DNA of 46,044 bases from Actinomycetes bacterium. GTDB lineage: Bacteria > Actinomycetota > Acidimicrobiia > Acidimicrobiales > JAJYXR01. Below the pieces are notes generated by a model. It did no database searches. It worked only from the letters and a program-made list of their open reading frames with translations, and was not told the DNA's origin. The translations under genes and the position numbers were made by a program. Shown piece after piece: positions 1 through 8,475 of the stretch; position 1 is the first letter of the stretch, and each line of letters opens with the position of its first letter. The DNA lies in contig JAJYXR010000037.1 of the NCBI GenBank assembly GCA_021801795.1, positions 1 to 46,044 on the forward strand, in the 5' to 3' direction.

Positions 1-490
1 TGAGCACCTCCGTCATGTCGGCCACGAGGTCGTCGTCCATCTCCGAAGGATCGGCCACCACGACCCGCCGGCCTTGGGCAGATAGCGCTGCCTCCAGGTG
101 CTCCACGCCGAATCTCGCCAGCCGGTCTCGATGTTCCACCACGATGGTGGTTGCCCTTGGATCGGCAAGTATTCGCGCCAGCTTCTTGCGCCGCCCGTTT
201 ATGCCCGATCCCACCTCGGTCACGACCTCGGCTACGACCATGCCCTGGCTCGTTGCCCACTTGGTGAGCCTTGCCACCTGGCGGTCCAGGTCTGCCCGCT
301 GGTCATGGGATGAGACTCGGGCATAGAGGATCACCCTGGAAACCGCCATCTCGCTGGCTTTAGGCACGTCCACCAGGATCAGCCGTCCGACCTTCTTCGC
401 AGGCACTGGAAGAATGCCCTCGCGATACCAGCGATAGGCCGTGAACTTGCTTATTCCGACTTGCTCTGCCCACTCCGACAGATTCACCAT
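1..490 (-). CDS. tnpA: IS607-family serine recombinase TnpA (partial, 3' end outside window)
   Basis: Reading leftwards from the ATG at 488-490 gives an uninterrupted 163-codon frame that runs off the window. Residues 1-45 form a MerR-like helix-turn-helix (MVNLSEWAEQVGISKFTAYR, then a wing ending VGRLILVDVP). This is followed by a serine-recombinase catalytic domain that opens RVILYARVSSHDQ, with the catalytic serine in the YARVSS motif, and continues with VGSGINGRRKKL and VVEHRDRLARFG. HTH plus small resolvase domain is the IS607 transposase architecture; such enzymes move circular intermediates without fixed target duplication. The usual partner tnpB would lie to the left and is not visible. 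The element end should fall in 491-551, next to the monooxygenase stop. Confidence 0.9.
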   Translation of the reverse strand, partial: MVNLSEWAEQVGISKFTAYRWYREGILPVPAKKVGRLILVDVPKASEMAVSRVILYARVSSHDQRADLDRQVARLTKWATSQGMVVAEVVTEVGSGINGRRKKLARILADPRATTIVVEHRDRLARFGVEHLEAALSAQGRRVVVADPSEMDDDLVADMTEVL

Positions 491-551
491 GCTGAGGATA
501 GAACATACTAGCGACTAACACAAGCAACTATGTGAGCAGCAGTTGACAACC

Positions 552-2072
552 CTATGCGACCAGCTCGTAGTCCTCCAGCCGGGGTCGGCGCATCTGGTCG
601 CGGAAGTGACCGAAGCTCCAGGGCCATGCGGCGGGCACTCCGCGGTCGTCGAGGTACCAGCTCCGGCAGCCGGTCACCCAGACGGTCTTCTTGGCTGCCT
701 CTACCCTCTCGTCCTCGAAGCGCTCCGCTGCCTCGTGACTGGCCGATACCTCCCGGGCCTTGCCGGAGCAGACCAGGTCGACGAGCTGCATTATGTAGTC
801 GAACTGGAGCTCTGCGACGTCGATCAGGGAGAAGTTCCCCACCGGCCCATTCGGCCCGTTCAGCATGAAGAGATTGGGGAACTCCGGGACCGATATGGCC
901 AGGTAGGCAGACGGCCGCTTCTCCCAGACCACGTCTAGCGAGATGCCGCCCCGTCCTATCACCTCGATCGGGCGAAGGAAGCGGTCCACCCGGAACCCGG
1001 TGGCCAGCACCAGGATGTCGAGCTCGTGGAGCTTCCCGTCACGAGTGCGCACGCCCTCGGGCTCGACCCGCTCGATGCCCTCGGTCACGAGATGAGCGTT
1101 TGGTGCCTGGATCGCCTCGTAGAAGTTCGGTGAGATGACCAGCCGCTTGCAGGCTGCCCGGTAGGGGGGGCGGAGCTTCTCGCGTAGCTCCGGGTCACGA
1201 ACGTTGCCCTCGAGGTTCTCCGTGCACATCCGGGCCAGCATCTCGGCCTGCGGGGAATCCGCGTCCACCACGGCATTCGCGAAGTTGTGCTCGAAGATCT
1301 GGGAGAGCTCCTCGCGGACCGCCCTCATGGCTTCTGGGTCGTCGTGGTACTTCGCGCGGTCCTCTTCGCCGATCTCGGGGTTCGCGACCGGGAGGACCCA
1401 CTGGGCGGTGCGCTGGAAGAGCGTGAGGCTCGATACCGAGCTCACCGCCGAGGAGACGATCTGCACGGCTGTCGATCCAGTCCCGATCACGCCGAGGCGC
1501 TTGGCGTCTATGGGCTCGGAGTGGTCCCACCTGGCGCTGTGGAAGACCTTTCCCTTGAAGGTGTCGATGCCCTCTATGTCGGGGTACGAGGGGTGGTGGA
1601 GCACGCCGGTGGCCGCTATGACGAAGTCGGCCTCGTCGCGCTCAGCGGTGGAGGTCTCGACGAGCCAGCGCCCGTCGTGGAACTCCAGCCGGGTGACCTC
1701 CGTCCCGTAGCGGATAAAGCTGTCCACCTGGTAATCCCTGGCCACCTTCTCGAAGTAGGCAAGTATCTCCGGTCCGGGCGAGAAGACGTGGCTCCAGTCG
1801 GGGTTAGGGGCAAAGGAGTAGCTGTAGAGATGCGATGGCACGTCGCAGGCGACTCCCGGATAGGTGTTCTCACGCCAGGTGCCGCCGAGGCGGTCTGCCT
1901 TCTCGTAGACGGTGAAGTTCGTAAGGCCGGCCTCCTTCAGCTTTATCGCGCTCAGGATCCCGGCCATGCCGGCCCCGATGATCACGAAACGCGGGGAGTC
2001 TCCCCGATCGGAAGCTGCCATAGAGCTCGAGGCGTTGCCTGCCCGAGACTTCGCACTTGCCGACTTGCTCAT
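552..2072 (-). CDS. FAD-dependent monooxygenase, Baeyer-Villiger / flavin-containing type
   Basis: 506 residues. The FAD Rossmann motif GAGMAG is at residues 33-38, and a second NADPH-binding GTGSTA motif is near 197-202. Between them, residues 172-183 carry the Baeyer-Villiger fingerprint FxGxxxHxxxWD (F172, G174, H178, W182, D183). Such enzymes insert oxygen next to a ketone using NADPH and O2; the substrate cannot be told from sequence. The first 25 residues are Ser/Ala-rich and probably disordered, so a later start is possible. A TetR regulator lies 109 bp upstream on the same strand with a palindrome between them, suggesting ligand-controlled expression. The IS607 element abuts the 3' end without breaking the frame (ends DYELVA, stop TAG). 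Confidence 0.88.
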   Translation of the reverse strand: MSKSASAKSRAGNASSSMAASDRGDSPRFVIIGAGMAGILSAIKLKEAGLTNFTVYEKADRLGGTWRENTYPGVACDVPSHLYSYSFAPNPDWSHVFSPGPEILAYFEKVARDYQVDSFIRYGTEVTRLEFHDGRWLVETSTAERDEADFVIAATGVLHHPSYPDIEGIDTFKGKVFHSARWDHSEPIDAKRLGVIGTGSTAVQIVSSAVSSVSSLTLFQRTAQWVLPVANPEIGEEDRAKYHDDPEAMRAVREELSQIFEHNFANAVVDADSPQAEMLARMCTENLEGNVRDPELREKLRPPYRAACKRLVISPNFYEAIQAPNAHLVTEGIERVEPEGVRTRDGKLHELDILVLATGFRVDRFLRPIEVIGRGGISLDVVWEKRPSAYLAISVPEFPNLFMLNGPNGPVGNFSLIDVAELQFDYIMQLVDLVCSGKAREVSASHEAAERFEDERVEAAKKTVWVTGCRSWYLDDRGVPAAWPWSFGHFRDQMRRPRLEDYELVA

Positions 2073-2137
2073 CCCTGTCCTCCTGTCGAGCGCCCGGTGG
2101 ACCCCATATCGGCCCTTCCTACCAGTCGCTACTCCTA

Positions 2138-2149
2138 GGACAAGTGTCC
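2138..2149. promoter_or_regulatory. Candidate TetR operator palindrome
   Basis: GGACA-AG-TGTCC is a perfect 5-bp inverted repeat in the 109-bp gap between the TetR gene and the monooxygenase. A further half-site reading TGTCC on the plus strand lies about 20 bp away near 2170. TetR repressors usually bind short palindromes beside their target, so position and symmetry fit, but the assignment is inference. Confidence 0.35.
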
Positions 2150-2181
2150 CATATTTCTGGGCGCATGTCCAGATATATCCT

Positions 2182-2709
2182 CTACGCCGGTGGATCGATC
2201 CCGCAGAGAGCGGCGATGTCCAGGCGGACTCGGGCCTGGTCCACGGGGAAGACGGACTGCTGCATGCTCGTGCCGAACAGGTAGGAGGTCACGGCCATGG
2301 AGCGCGCCTCGGAATCGGCGATTCCGGCCCGGTCGAGCAGCTCGGCTACGTAGCCGGTCAGCAATGCCTGGAGTAGCCGCAGTGGCTCCAGCTGGTCGGC
2401 GCGGCTCCTGAGCGCCCAGTACTCCATCCACAGCGGCAGGAGCGATCTATCTCCGTGGGCGAATGGTTCCAGGCAGGCTGTCACGGAGCACCAGAGCAGC
2501 TCTGCCGGTTCTGGGTCTTCTGGAAGCTCGGAGGGGCCTCCAGCGCGCAGCCAGGTTATCCAGGCGGTGGTCGCCTGAAGCATGGCCTGGTCCACGATGT
2601 CCTCGACGTCTGCAAAGTAGTAGTGGACGGAACCCTTCGAGACCCCTGCTGCCGCGGCGATGGATCTCACGGTGCAGCCATGGACGCCGTCGCGGAGCAG
2701 GACCTCCAC
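2182..2709 (-). CDS. TetR/AcrR-family transcriptional regulator
   Basis: The N-terminal HTH is clear: TVRSIAAAAGVSKGSVHYYF is the usual TetR recognition region, followed by a helical ligand-binding domain. The first standard start codon is the GTG at 2707-2709. However, the in-frame sequence upstream also looks like TetR helix 1 (NQAAKRAEIVAAAV), so the real protein probably begins further upstream. I see no in-frame ATG, GTG or TTG there; a CTG at 2755-2757 is the only near-start and its Shine-Dalgarno is poor. The gene precedes the monooxygenase on the same strand, which makes that gene the likely target. It follows the RDD gene by about 100 bp. Confidence 0.85.
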   Translation of the reverse strand: MEVLLRDGVHGCTVRSIAAAAGVSKGSVHYYFADVEDIVDQAMLQATTAWITWLRAGGPSELPEDPEPAELLWCSVTACLEPFAHGDRSLLPLWMEYWALRSRADQLEPLRLLQALLTGYVAELLDRAGIADSEARSMAVTSYLFGTSMQQSVFPVDQARVRLDIAALCGIDPPA

Positions 2710-2812
2710 GGCTGCGGCGACTATCTCGGCGCGCTTGGCCGCCTGGTTAGGGGACAGCGCCGGGCTGTCGACTCCAGGTAATGCAGAACGGTTTATAGCG
2801 GGCCCCCTGCGG

Positions 2813-3631
2813 TTAGCCGACCTGGACGACCCTGGTCTTCACGATCTTGTCGTGCCAGCACTGGCGGTTCTGGTCCCACAGGGGCCAGAGGAAGTTGAGG
2901 AGGCCGGGAAGTATGAAGGCCAGGAAGAAGAGCCCCCAGAGCACCGGGCGCATGGCAGCACGCCAGAAGCCCACCGGCTGGCCGCTATAGGCATCGCGCA
3001 GAGCGATGCCGGTGGCCATCTTCCCTAACGTCTGGCCTCTTACGCTCCCGTCCAGCAGCCCGTAGTAGACAGCGGTCACGACTATGCCGATCAGCTCGAC
3101 TACCGAGCTGCCCATCCCGAAAGCCGAGCTGGTCGAGGCGCAGCTCTGGCTGGTAGCAGAGGTGCAGCCGACCGCGACATGTGCGCTGGAGACCCCGATG
3201 ATGCTGAAGATGATTATAAGAGGCACCGAAACCACCAGGCTGTCGATTACGTAGGCGCCCACCCGACGCCACCATCCCGATGAAGTCGTTGCCATCTGGC
3301 CATATCCGTACTGGCCGCCGTACGCGCCGTACCCGGGCGGGGGTCCGCCCGGTGGGGGTCCGTACGCGCCGTACCCGGGAGGGGGTCCGCCCGGTGGGGG
3401 TCCGTACGCGCCGTACCCGGGAGGGGGTCCGCCCGGTGGGGTGATATCCGGAGGTTCTGGGTAGTTCGCAGGCGGGGGGAGGGTCCCGAAGCCCGGCGGC
3501 GGCGCGTCGTCAGCAGAAGGCCAGGGATTCGAGGTGGGGCTTGACTGGGTAGCGTCCGAGGCGCCTGTAGAACTGGGCGCGTGGGACCCCTGGGTGTCGT
3601 CGGGCTGCTGTGGATCCAGCTGGTCGCTCAT
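2813..3631 (-). CDS. RDD-family membrane protein with proline-rich cytoplasmic tail
   Basis: 272 residues. Residues 1-110 are Pro/Gly/Ser-rich and low complexity, including three exact 14-residue repeats GGPPPGYGAYGPPP. From about residue 118 an RDD domain begins (WWRRVGAYVIDSLVVSVPLIIIF). Hydrophobic segments lie near 125-148, 178-198 and 230-250, and the domain contains the typical GLLDGSVRGQTLGKMATGI stretch. RDD proteins are poorly defined membrane proteins, some linked to ion or solute movement. Pro-rich N-terminal tails on RDD domains are common in actinobacteria. The gene starts 39 bp after the stop of the potassium-channel gene on the same strand, so the two may be co-transcribed. Confidence 0.85.
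   Translation of the reverse strand: MSDQLDPQQPDDTQGSHAPSSTGASDATQSSPTSNPWPSADDAPPPGFGTLPPPANYPEPPDITPPGGPPPGYGAYGPPPGGPPPGYGAYGPPPGGPPPGYGAYGGQYGYGQMATTSSGWWRRVGAYVIDSLVVSVPLIIIFSIIGVSSAHVAVGCTSATSQSCASTSSAFGMGSSVVELIGIVVTAVYYGLLDGSVRGQTLGKMATGIALRDAYSGQPVGFWRAAMRPVLWGLFFLAFILPGLLNFLWPLWDQNRQCWHDKIVKTRVVQVG
3321..3446. repeat. Three tandem 42-bp repeats inside the RDD gene
   Basis: The unit beginning TACGCGCCGTACCCGGG recurs at 3321, 3363 and 3405, a 42-bp period matching the 14-residue PPGYGAYG repeat. Units differ by only one or two bases, so copy number may vary between strains. Confidence 0.85.
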
Positions 3632-3670
3632 GCAGTGTCCCCTGGCTCGGCATGGGTAGCAGAGCCGAGT

Positions 3671-4762
3671 CTACTTCGCCGGCGGTCTGGGTTCTGTTAG
3701 GGGGCTGCCACCGCGGGCGAGCCCGTCGAGATCTGCGAGCTGGTCGGCGGTGCCGATGGCTATGAGGACCTGGCCGGCAGAGGTGATGCTGTCGGCAGAG
3801 GGATTGGTGAGGAAGCTTCCGTCTGCTAGGCGCGTGGCTAGCACCAGCGCTCCGGTGCGCTCACGTATGCGCGCCTCTCTCAGGGTGAGGCCGGCCAGAG
3901 CCGATCGGTCGGAGAGCTCGATCTGTCCCAGGGTGAACTCGACATCCAGGCCGTGGGAGACGACGTCGATGAAGTCGGCTACGTGGGGCTTGAGCAGAAA
4001 GGCGGCGGCTCTCGTTCCTCCGATCGACTGCGGGTTCACCACCCGGTTCGCTCCTGCGCGCAGCAGCTTGGCCTCGGATTCCACCACGCGGGCACGGGCA
4101 ATGATGAAGAGGTCCGGCCGGAGGCTCCTGCTGCTCAGGGTGATGTAGAGATTGGTGGCGTCGCTGCTCGTCACCGCGGCCAGACCGCGTGCGCGCGCTA
4201 TGCCCGCCTTCTCCAGCACGGCGTCCTCGGTGGCATCGCCGGCGAAGTTCGGGTACTCCACGTCGACCAGGCGCTCGGGATCCTGGTCGATCACCACCAC
4301 GGGCTGACCTGCTGCTGCCAGGTTCGCTGCGATGACGCGCCCGCTGCGCCCCCAGCCGCAGAGGATGACGTGATCGCTGAGGCTGCTTATCTGGCGGTCC
4401 ATCTTTCTCCTTCCGACGAGATCTGCTAGCTGCCCCTCTATGAGGGCCTCGATGAGCACCCCGAACGCGTACAACGCGGTGCCGACACCGAGGAGGATCA
4501 AGACGATCGTGAAGACCTCGCTGGCGCGTGTTAGGTGGAAGAGCTGGCCGAATCCGACGGTGCTCACGGTTATCACCGTCTGGTAGAGCGCATGGAGTGG
4601 CGAGAGGCCGAGAATCCAGTAGCCGACTGTTCCGCCGGCTATGACTGCCACCAGCGCGGCCAGGGCGATCCACACGCGTTTCCAGGGACTCACCCGGACA
4701 TTCTCGCACGCAGTGGCCAGGTTCAGCTTCGCCGGGGGCGGGACCCCTGCCCTCCCTCCCAC
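3671..4762 (-). CDS. Two-TM potassium channel with cytoplasmic RCK (TrkA-N/TrkA-C) domain
   Basis: The first transmembrane helix is at about residues 29-50, followed by a pore helix and the selectivity filter TVGFG at 68-72, then a second helix at about 82-108. The RCK domain starts near residue 130 with the nucleotide-binding loop GWGRSG (136-141) and an acidic residue ending the second strand (VVVIDQD). A TrkA-C domain covers roughly 275-345. The product should be a tetrameric K+ channel gated through its RCK ring. The start taken here is a GTG at 4760-4762; internal GTGs at 4699 or 4693 just before SPWKRVW are equally plausible. The G-tract operator of the next locus lies 29 bp upstream of this start. 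Confidence 0.88.
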   Translation of the reverse strand: MGGRAGVPPPAKLNLATACENVRVSPWKRVWIALAALVAVIAGGTVGYWILGLSPLHALYQTVITVSTVGFGQLFHLTRASEVFTIVLILLGVGTALYAFGVLIEALIEGQLADLVGRRKMDRQISSLSDHVILCGWGRSGRVIAANLAAAGQPVVVIDQDPERLVDVEYPNFAGDATEDAVLEKAGIARARGLAAVTSSDATNLYITLSSRSLRPDLFIIARARVVESEAKLLRAGANRVVNPQSIGGTRAAAFLLKPHVADFIDVVSHGLDVEFTLGQIELSDRSALAGLTLREARIRERTGALVLATRLADGSFLTNPSADSITSAGQVLIAIGTADQLADLDGLARGGSPLTEPRPPAK

Positions 4763-4790
4763 CGGACACCCCCCACCGTCAGGCGCGGGG

Positions 4791-4810
4791 AATACACCCC
4801 CGGGGGTATT
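4791..4810. promoter_or_regulatory. Candidate CsoR/CstR-family operator (G-tract palindrome)
   Basis: The site reads AATACACCCCC followed directly by GGGGGTATT. The central CCCCC/GGGGG and the flanking AATAC/TATT are mirror-symmetric except for two extra bases in the left arm. CsoR-family repressors bind AT-flanked inverted G-tracts of this kind. It lies about 90 bp upstream of the csoR-like gene and between that gene and the divergent potassium channel, so autoregulation is likely and control of the channel possible. Confidence 0.7.
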
Positions 4811-4901
4811 GGTTCAGCAGTATGAGGTAACGCCAGAGAGCTGGTTATGGCAATGGCGAGCCGGCGTGGTCAAGGAGCTGGCCTGGATCTAGGAGGACCG
4901 G

Positions 4902-5213
4902 ATGGAGGAGGCGATGGTCGAGCAGTCGGGTGATCGGCTGGATCACCCCGAGCTGCCAGTCGAGGTGGTGGCTGACGTCCGCAAGCGGCTACGGCGCGCC
5001 GCAGGTCAGGTAGCGGGCGTGGAGAGGATGCTCGGTGAGGGACGGGACTGCCGCGAGGTGGTCACGCAGCTATCCGCTGCCATAAGGGCCCTGGAGCAGG
5101 CTGGTTTCAGGCTGCTGGCCGGCGGGCTGACCTCTTGTATCGAGACTGGCCAGTCGGGCTCCGGTACCGAGGCCAGGGAGCTGTTCGAGGAGCTGTTCCT
5201 GAAGCTGTCCTGA
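4902..5213 (+). CDS. CsoR/RcnR-family repressor, CstR-like (persulfide-sensor type)
   Basis: 103 residues, a DUF156 all-helical DNA-binding protein (KRLRRAAGQVAGVERMLGEG). The ligand residues of copper-sensing CsoR are Cys-His-Cys spaced 25 and 4 apart. Here the two cysteines are present at 50 and 79, exactly 29 apart, but the histidine position (75) is glycine. Two cysteines without histidine is the pattern of CstR, which responds to sulfane sulfur through a Cys-Cys link rather than Cu(I). The ATG at 4902 is supported by AGGAGG five bases upstream. The next gene is a DUF302 protein, a frequent companion of this family. No sulfur-oxidation enzyme is adjacent. Function as CstR is inference from the missing ligand. 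Confidence 0.85.
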   Translation: MEEAMVEQSGDRLDHPELPVEVVADVRKRLRRAAGQVAGVERMLGEGRDCREVVTQLSAAIRALEQAGFRLLAGGLTSCIETGQSGSGTEARELFEELFLKLS

Positions 5214-5318
5214 GAGTGCCTGGCGCGAACGGCCTCGACGGGAAGTCGGTGTGAAAGGAGCCGGTGGGGGCGGGTGACCCTGCCCATAGACGGCTCGGAT
5301 TACGGGAAAGGATCAGGT

Positions 5319-5729
5319 ATGCCAACCGAGGAGTCGACTGAGCAGTCCATAGAGGAGATCTCCGTATCGCTGCCCACCAGCATGACCGGAGCGGAGGCCA
5401 GGGTCCGATCAGCCTTGGAGGCTGAGGGATTCGGGGTGATCACGGAGATAGACGTGTCCGGAATCCTTCGGGCGAAGCTCGGCGTGGAGCGGCCGGCTCT
5501 GAAGATTCTCGGCGCATGTGATCCAGCAGTCGCCAATCGTGCCCTCGAAGCAGACCCCTCGGTAAGCCTTCTGTTGCCATGCAACGTCGTGCTGTCCGAC
5601 CAGGGAGGTTCGGTTCGTGTGAGCGCCGCGGAGCCCTCGGCCCTGCTTCCTGGACCAGCGCTGGCGGGCATTTCCGCTGAGGTATCCTCACGCCTCCGGC
5701 GAGCCTTCGAGTCCCTGGCAGGCGACTGA
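5319..5729 (+). CDS. DUF302 domain protein
   Basis: 136 residues from the ATG at 5319, preceded by GGAAAGGA; an upstream in-frame start at 5274 is less likely. The conserved DUF302 body is visible: EARVRSALEAEGFGVITEID, then LKILGACDPAVANRALEADP, then LLLPCNVVL. One cysteine lies in each of the last two motifs. DUF302 proteins are small soluble alpha/beta proteins without a settled biochemical role, often encoded beside CsoR-family regulators and sulfur or metal stress genes. It follows the CstR-like gene by 105 bp and is convergent with the aldo/keto reductase, leaving a 21-bp gap. Confidence 0.85.
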   Translation: MPTEESTEQSIEEISVSLPTSMTGAEARVRSALEAEGFGVITEIDVSGILRAKLGVERPALKILGACDPAVANRALEADPSVSLLLPCNVVLSDQGGSVRVSAAEPSALLPGPALAGISAEVSSRLRRAFESLAGD

Positions 5730-5750
5730 GGCGAACCGGGCAGCTGGCCC

Positions 5751-6731
<981 letters not shown>

Positions 6732-6776
6732 GGCCTAGTTCTAGCTGCTTCCCGCCCAGTACGCCGCGCAGGCTGC

Positions 6777-8222
6777 TCAGGCGCTGCGCGCCTGCCTGGA
6801 GCGTGACCGTGAAGTGGACCCAGCCCGGCGGCGTTGCTGGGAGTCAGCCTGGCGCCAGTCACCGGAGCCGGTCCGGCGCCGCCGCCCCGGTCGCTGCGAG
6901 GCTGCGCCCGAGGCATGTCGGGGTGGTCGCTGCGATCGCTCGCCTGCGGTGCGTGGAGCGGTCTCGGGGCCAGTGAGACCTGGGTCGCGGCGCCTGGGTC
7001 GGGGGCTGGTGCTCGACATGCGGGAGATGGTGCCGGCGAGGGCCTCTACGTCGGGCTGTTGTATCCCCTGGGCCAGGCCGAGCAGCTTCTGCATGCGCCT
7101 GACGTCAGCTACCTTGTCCTCTCCGACGAGGGATATGACGTTGCCGCCTGAGCCGGCACGTCCCGTGCGGCCGGAGCGATGCACGTAGTCCTTATGGTCG
7201 GCGGGCACGTCGAAGTGGACGACGCAGCCTACGTCATCGACGTGTATGCCACGCGCAGCCAGGTCGGTGGCTACCAGCACCCGCACTCTTCCGGAGCGGA
7301 ATGCAGCCAATGCCCGGTCGCGCTGTGACTGGGACCTGTCCCCGTGCAGAGCCTCGGAGGGTATGCCGGAGCGGTCGAGCTGTTTCGAGAGACGATCCGC
7401 ACCTCTCTTCGTCCGGCAGAAGACGATGGAGGTGTCATGGGCTCCGACCAGCTCGGTGGTGAGCTTCACACGCTCCGAGGAGCTCGCACGCCAGAAGAGG
7501 TGGGTGCGTGTGTCGTCGCTCTCGACCGGAGTGGCCAGCTCGTGCCTGACGGGATTCTGCTGGTAGCGCCTGACCAGGACGTCCACATCGCCGTCGAGGG
7601 TCGCGGAGAAGAGGAGCGTCTGCCTCCTGGCTGGCACCTGGTCGAGGAGACGCCGGACTACCGGCAGGAAACCCATGTCTGCCATACGGTCTGCTTCGTC
7701 GATGACCACCATCTCCACCTGGTCGAGGGAGACGGCGCGCCGGTCGACGAGGTCGGTGAGGCGCCCCGGACAGGCCACCGCGATGTCCACGCCGCGTCGG
7801 AGAGCATCGAGCTGGGGTCCGAAACCGACGGCCCCGTAGAAGGTAGCGACGCGCAGACCCGCAGAGGCACCGAGCAGGCTCAGCTCCTTGGCGATCTGTG
7901 CGGCAAGCTCTCGCGTGGGTGCGAGGACCAGGCCCTTGGGGTGCTTAGGTGTGCCGCGTCCGACGCGGGCGACGAGCGGTATGCCAAAGGCAAGCGTCTT
8001 TCCCGATCCGGTAGGAGCCTTACCGCAGACGTCCCTGCCGCTCAGGGCATCTGGGATGGTGGCGATCTGTATGGCGAAGGGCGACTCGATGGAGCGCGCT
8101 CTCAGTCCCTCTGCCATGGAGTCCGGCACGCCGAGAGACGCGAAGCTCGCGGGTGTCGCCTCTGGGGTGGGCCGCGTGATGGTGAAAGGAACCGTCTCGG
8201 CTCCTCGTGTATCGGTTGACAA
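6777..8222 (-). CDS. DEAD-box ATP-dependent RNA helicase
   Basis: 481 residues with all core motifs: Q motif around SPFAIQIATIP (Q52), Walker A APTGSGKT (69-76), PTREL, DEAD (175-178), SAT (206-208), ARGIHVDD and HRSGRTGRAG (349-358). The last 80 residues are a basic Arg/Gly/Ser/Pro-rich tail, typical of RNA-binding extensions in CsdA/RhlE-like helicases involved in cold adaptation, ribosome assembly or RNA decay. The start is a TTG at 8220-8222, backed by AGGAG eight bases upstream. A leader with stable hairpins and a weak promoter lies upstream (see 8283-8392). Confidence 0.93.
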   Translation of the reverse strand: MSTDTRGAETVPFTITRPTPEATPASFASLGVPDSMAEGLRARSIESPFAIQIATIPDALSGRDVCGKAPTGSGKTLAFGIPLVARVGRGTPKHPKGLVLAPTRELAAQIAKELSLLGASAGLRVATFYGAVGFGPQLDALRRGVDIAVACPGRLTDLVDRRAVSLDQVEMVVIDEADRMADMGFLPVVRRLLDQVPARRQTLLFSATLDGDVDVLVRRYQQNPVRHELATPVESDDTRTHLFWRASSSERVKLTTELVGAHDTSIVFCRTKRGADRLSKQLDRSGIPSEALHGDRSQSQRDRALAAFRSGRVRVLVATDLAARGIHVDDVGCVVHFDVPADHKDYVHRSGRTGRAGSGGNVISLVGEDKVADVRRMQKLLGLAQGIQQPDVEALAGTISRMSSTSPRPRRRDPGLTGPETAPRTAGERSQRPPRHASGAASQRPGRRRRTGSGDWRQADSQQRRRAGSTSRSRSRQARSA

Positions 8223-8283
8223 GTGATTCTCCTGATTGGATGCCGCGCTGCGCGGCGGTGGAGGGTGCGACTAACCCGATGCA

Positions 8284-8341
8284 GCCTCCTGCGAGGTCCG
8301 TGTACTCACGGACGCACTGCTGTGTCGCTGCAGCAGGAGGC
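8284..8341 (-). promoter_or_regulatory. Structured 5' leader of the DEAD-box helicase
   Basis: GCCTCCTGC (8284-8292) is exactly complementary to GCAGGAGGC (8333-8341), a 9-bp stem. Inside it lies a perfect 7-bp hairpin GTCCGTG-TACT-CACGGAC (8296-8313). A third pairing, CTGCT (8317-8321) with AGCAG (8332-8336), would compete with the outer stem, so two folds are possible. All lie between the putative promoter and the TTG start, which suggests RNA-level control of the helicase, for example by the helicase itself. Confidence 0.5.
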
Positions 8342-8374
8342 ACGGCTGCACAACGAGCTTTCATCGCCGCAGCC

Positions 8375-8392
8375 CACCGGAGTCAACCGGTG
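8375..8392 (-). promoter_or_regulatory. Putative helicase promoter with overlapping inverted repeat
   Basis: On the minus strand TTGACT (plus 8381-8386) could be a -35 box, with a poor -10 (TGAAAG) 17 bases on. The -35 is the exact spacer of a 6-bp inverted repeat CACCGG...CCGGTG, which could be an operator. It would give a leader of about 130 nt. Confidence 0.3.
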
Positions 8393-8463
8393 CACACCTA
8401 CCCTAGTCGGCAGGTGAAGTACCCAGACCTTACCACAGGGCAGGGAGTGCTGGCACCCAGGTC

Positions 8464-8469
8464 TAGGAT
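8464..8469 (+). promoter_or_regulatory. -10 box TAGGAT, probable leaderless start of the hemolysin III gene
   Basis: TAGGAT ends six bases before the ATG at 8476, so transcription would begin at or within a base of the start codon. No Shine-Dalgarno is present, consistent with a leaderless mRNA. No convincing -35 box. Confidence 0.5.
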
Positions 8470-8475
8470 GGGCCA

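Noticed and set aside
543..548. TTGACA on the plus strand near the IS607 end
   Set aside because: No -10 box at a suitable distance, and it would only drive antisense RNA into the monooxygenase gene.
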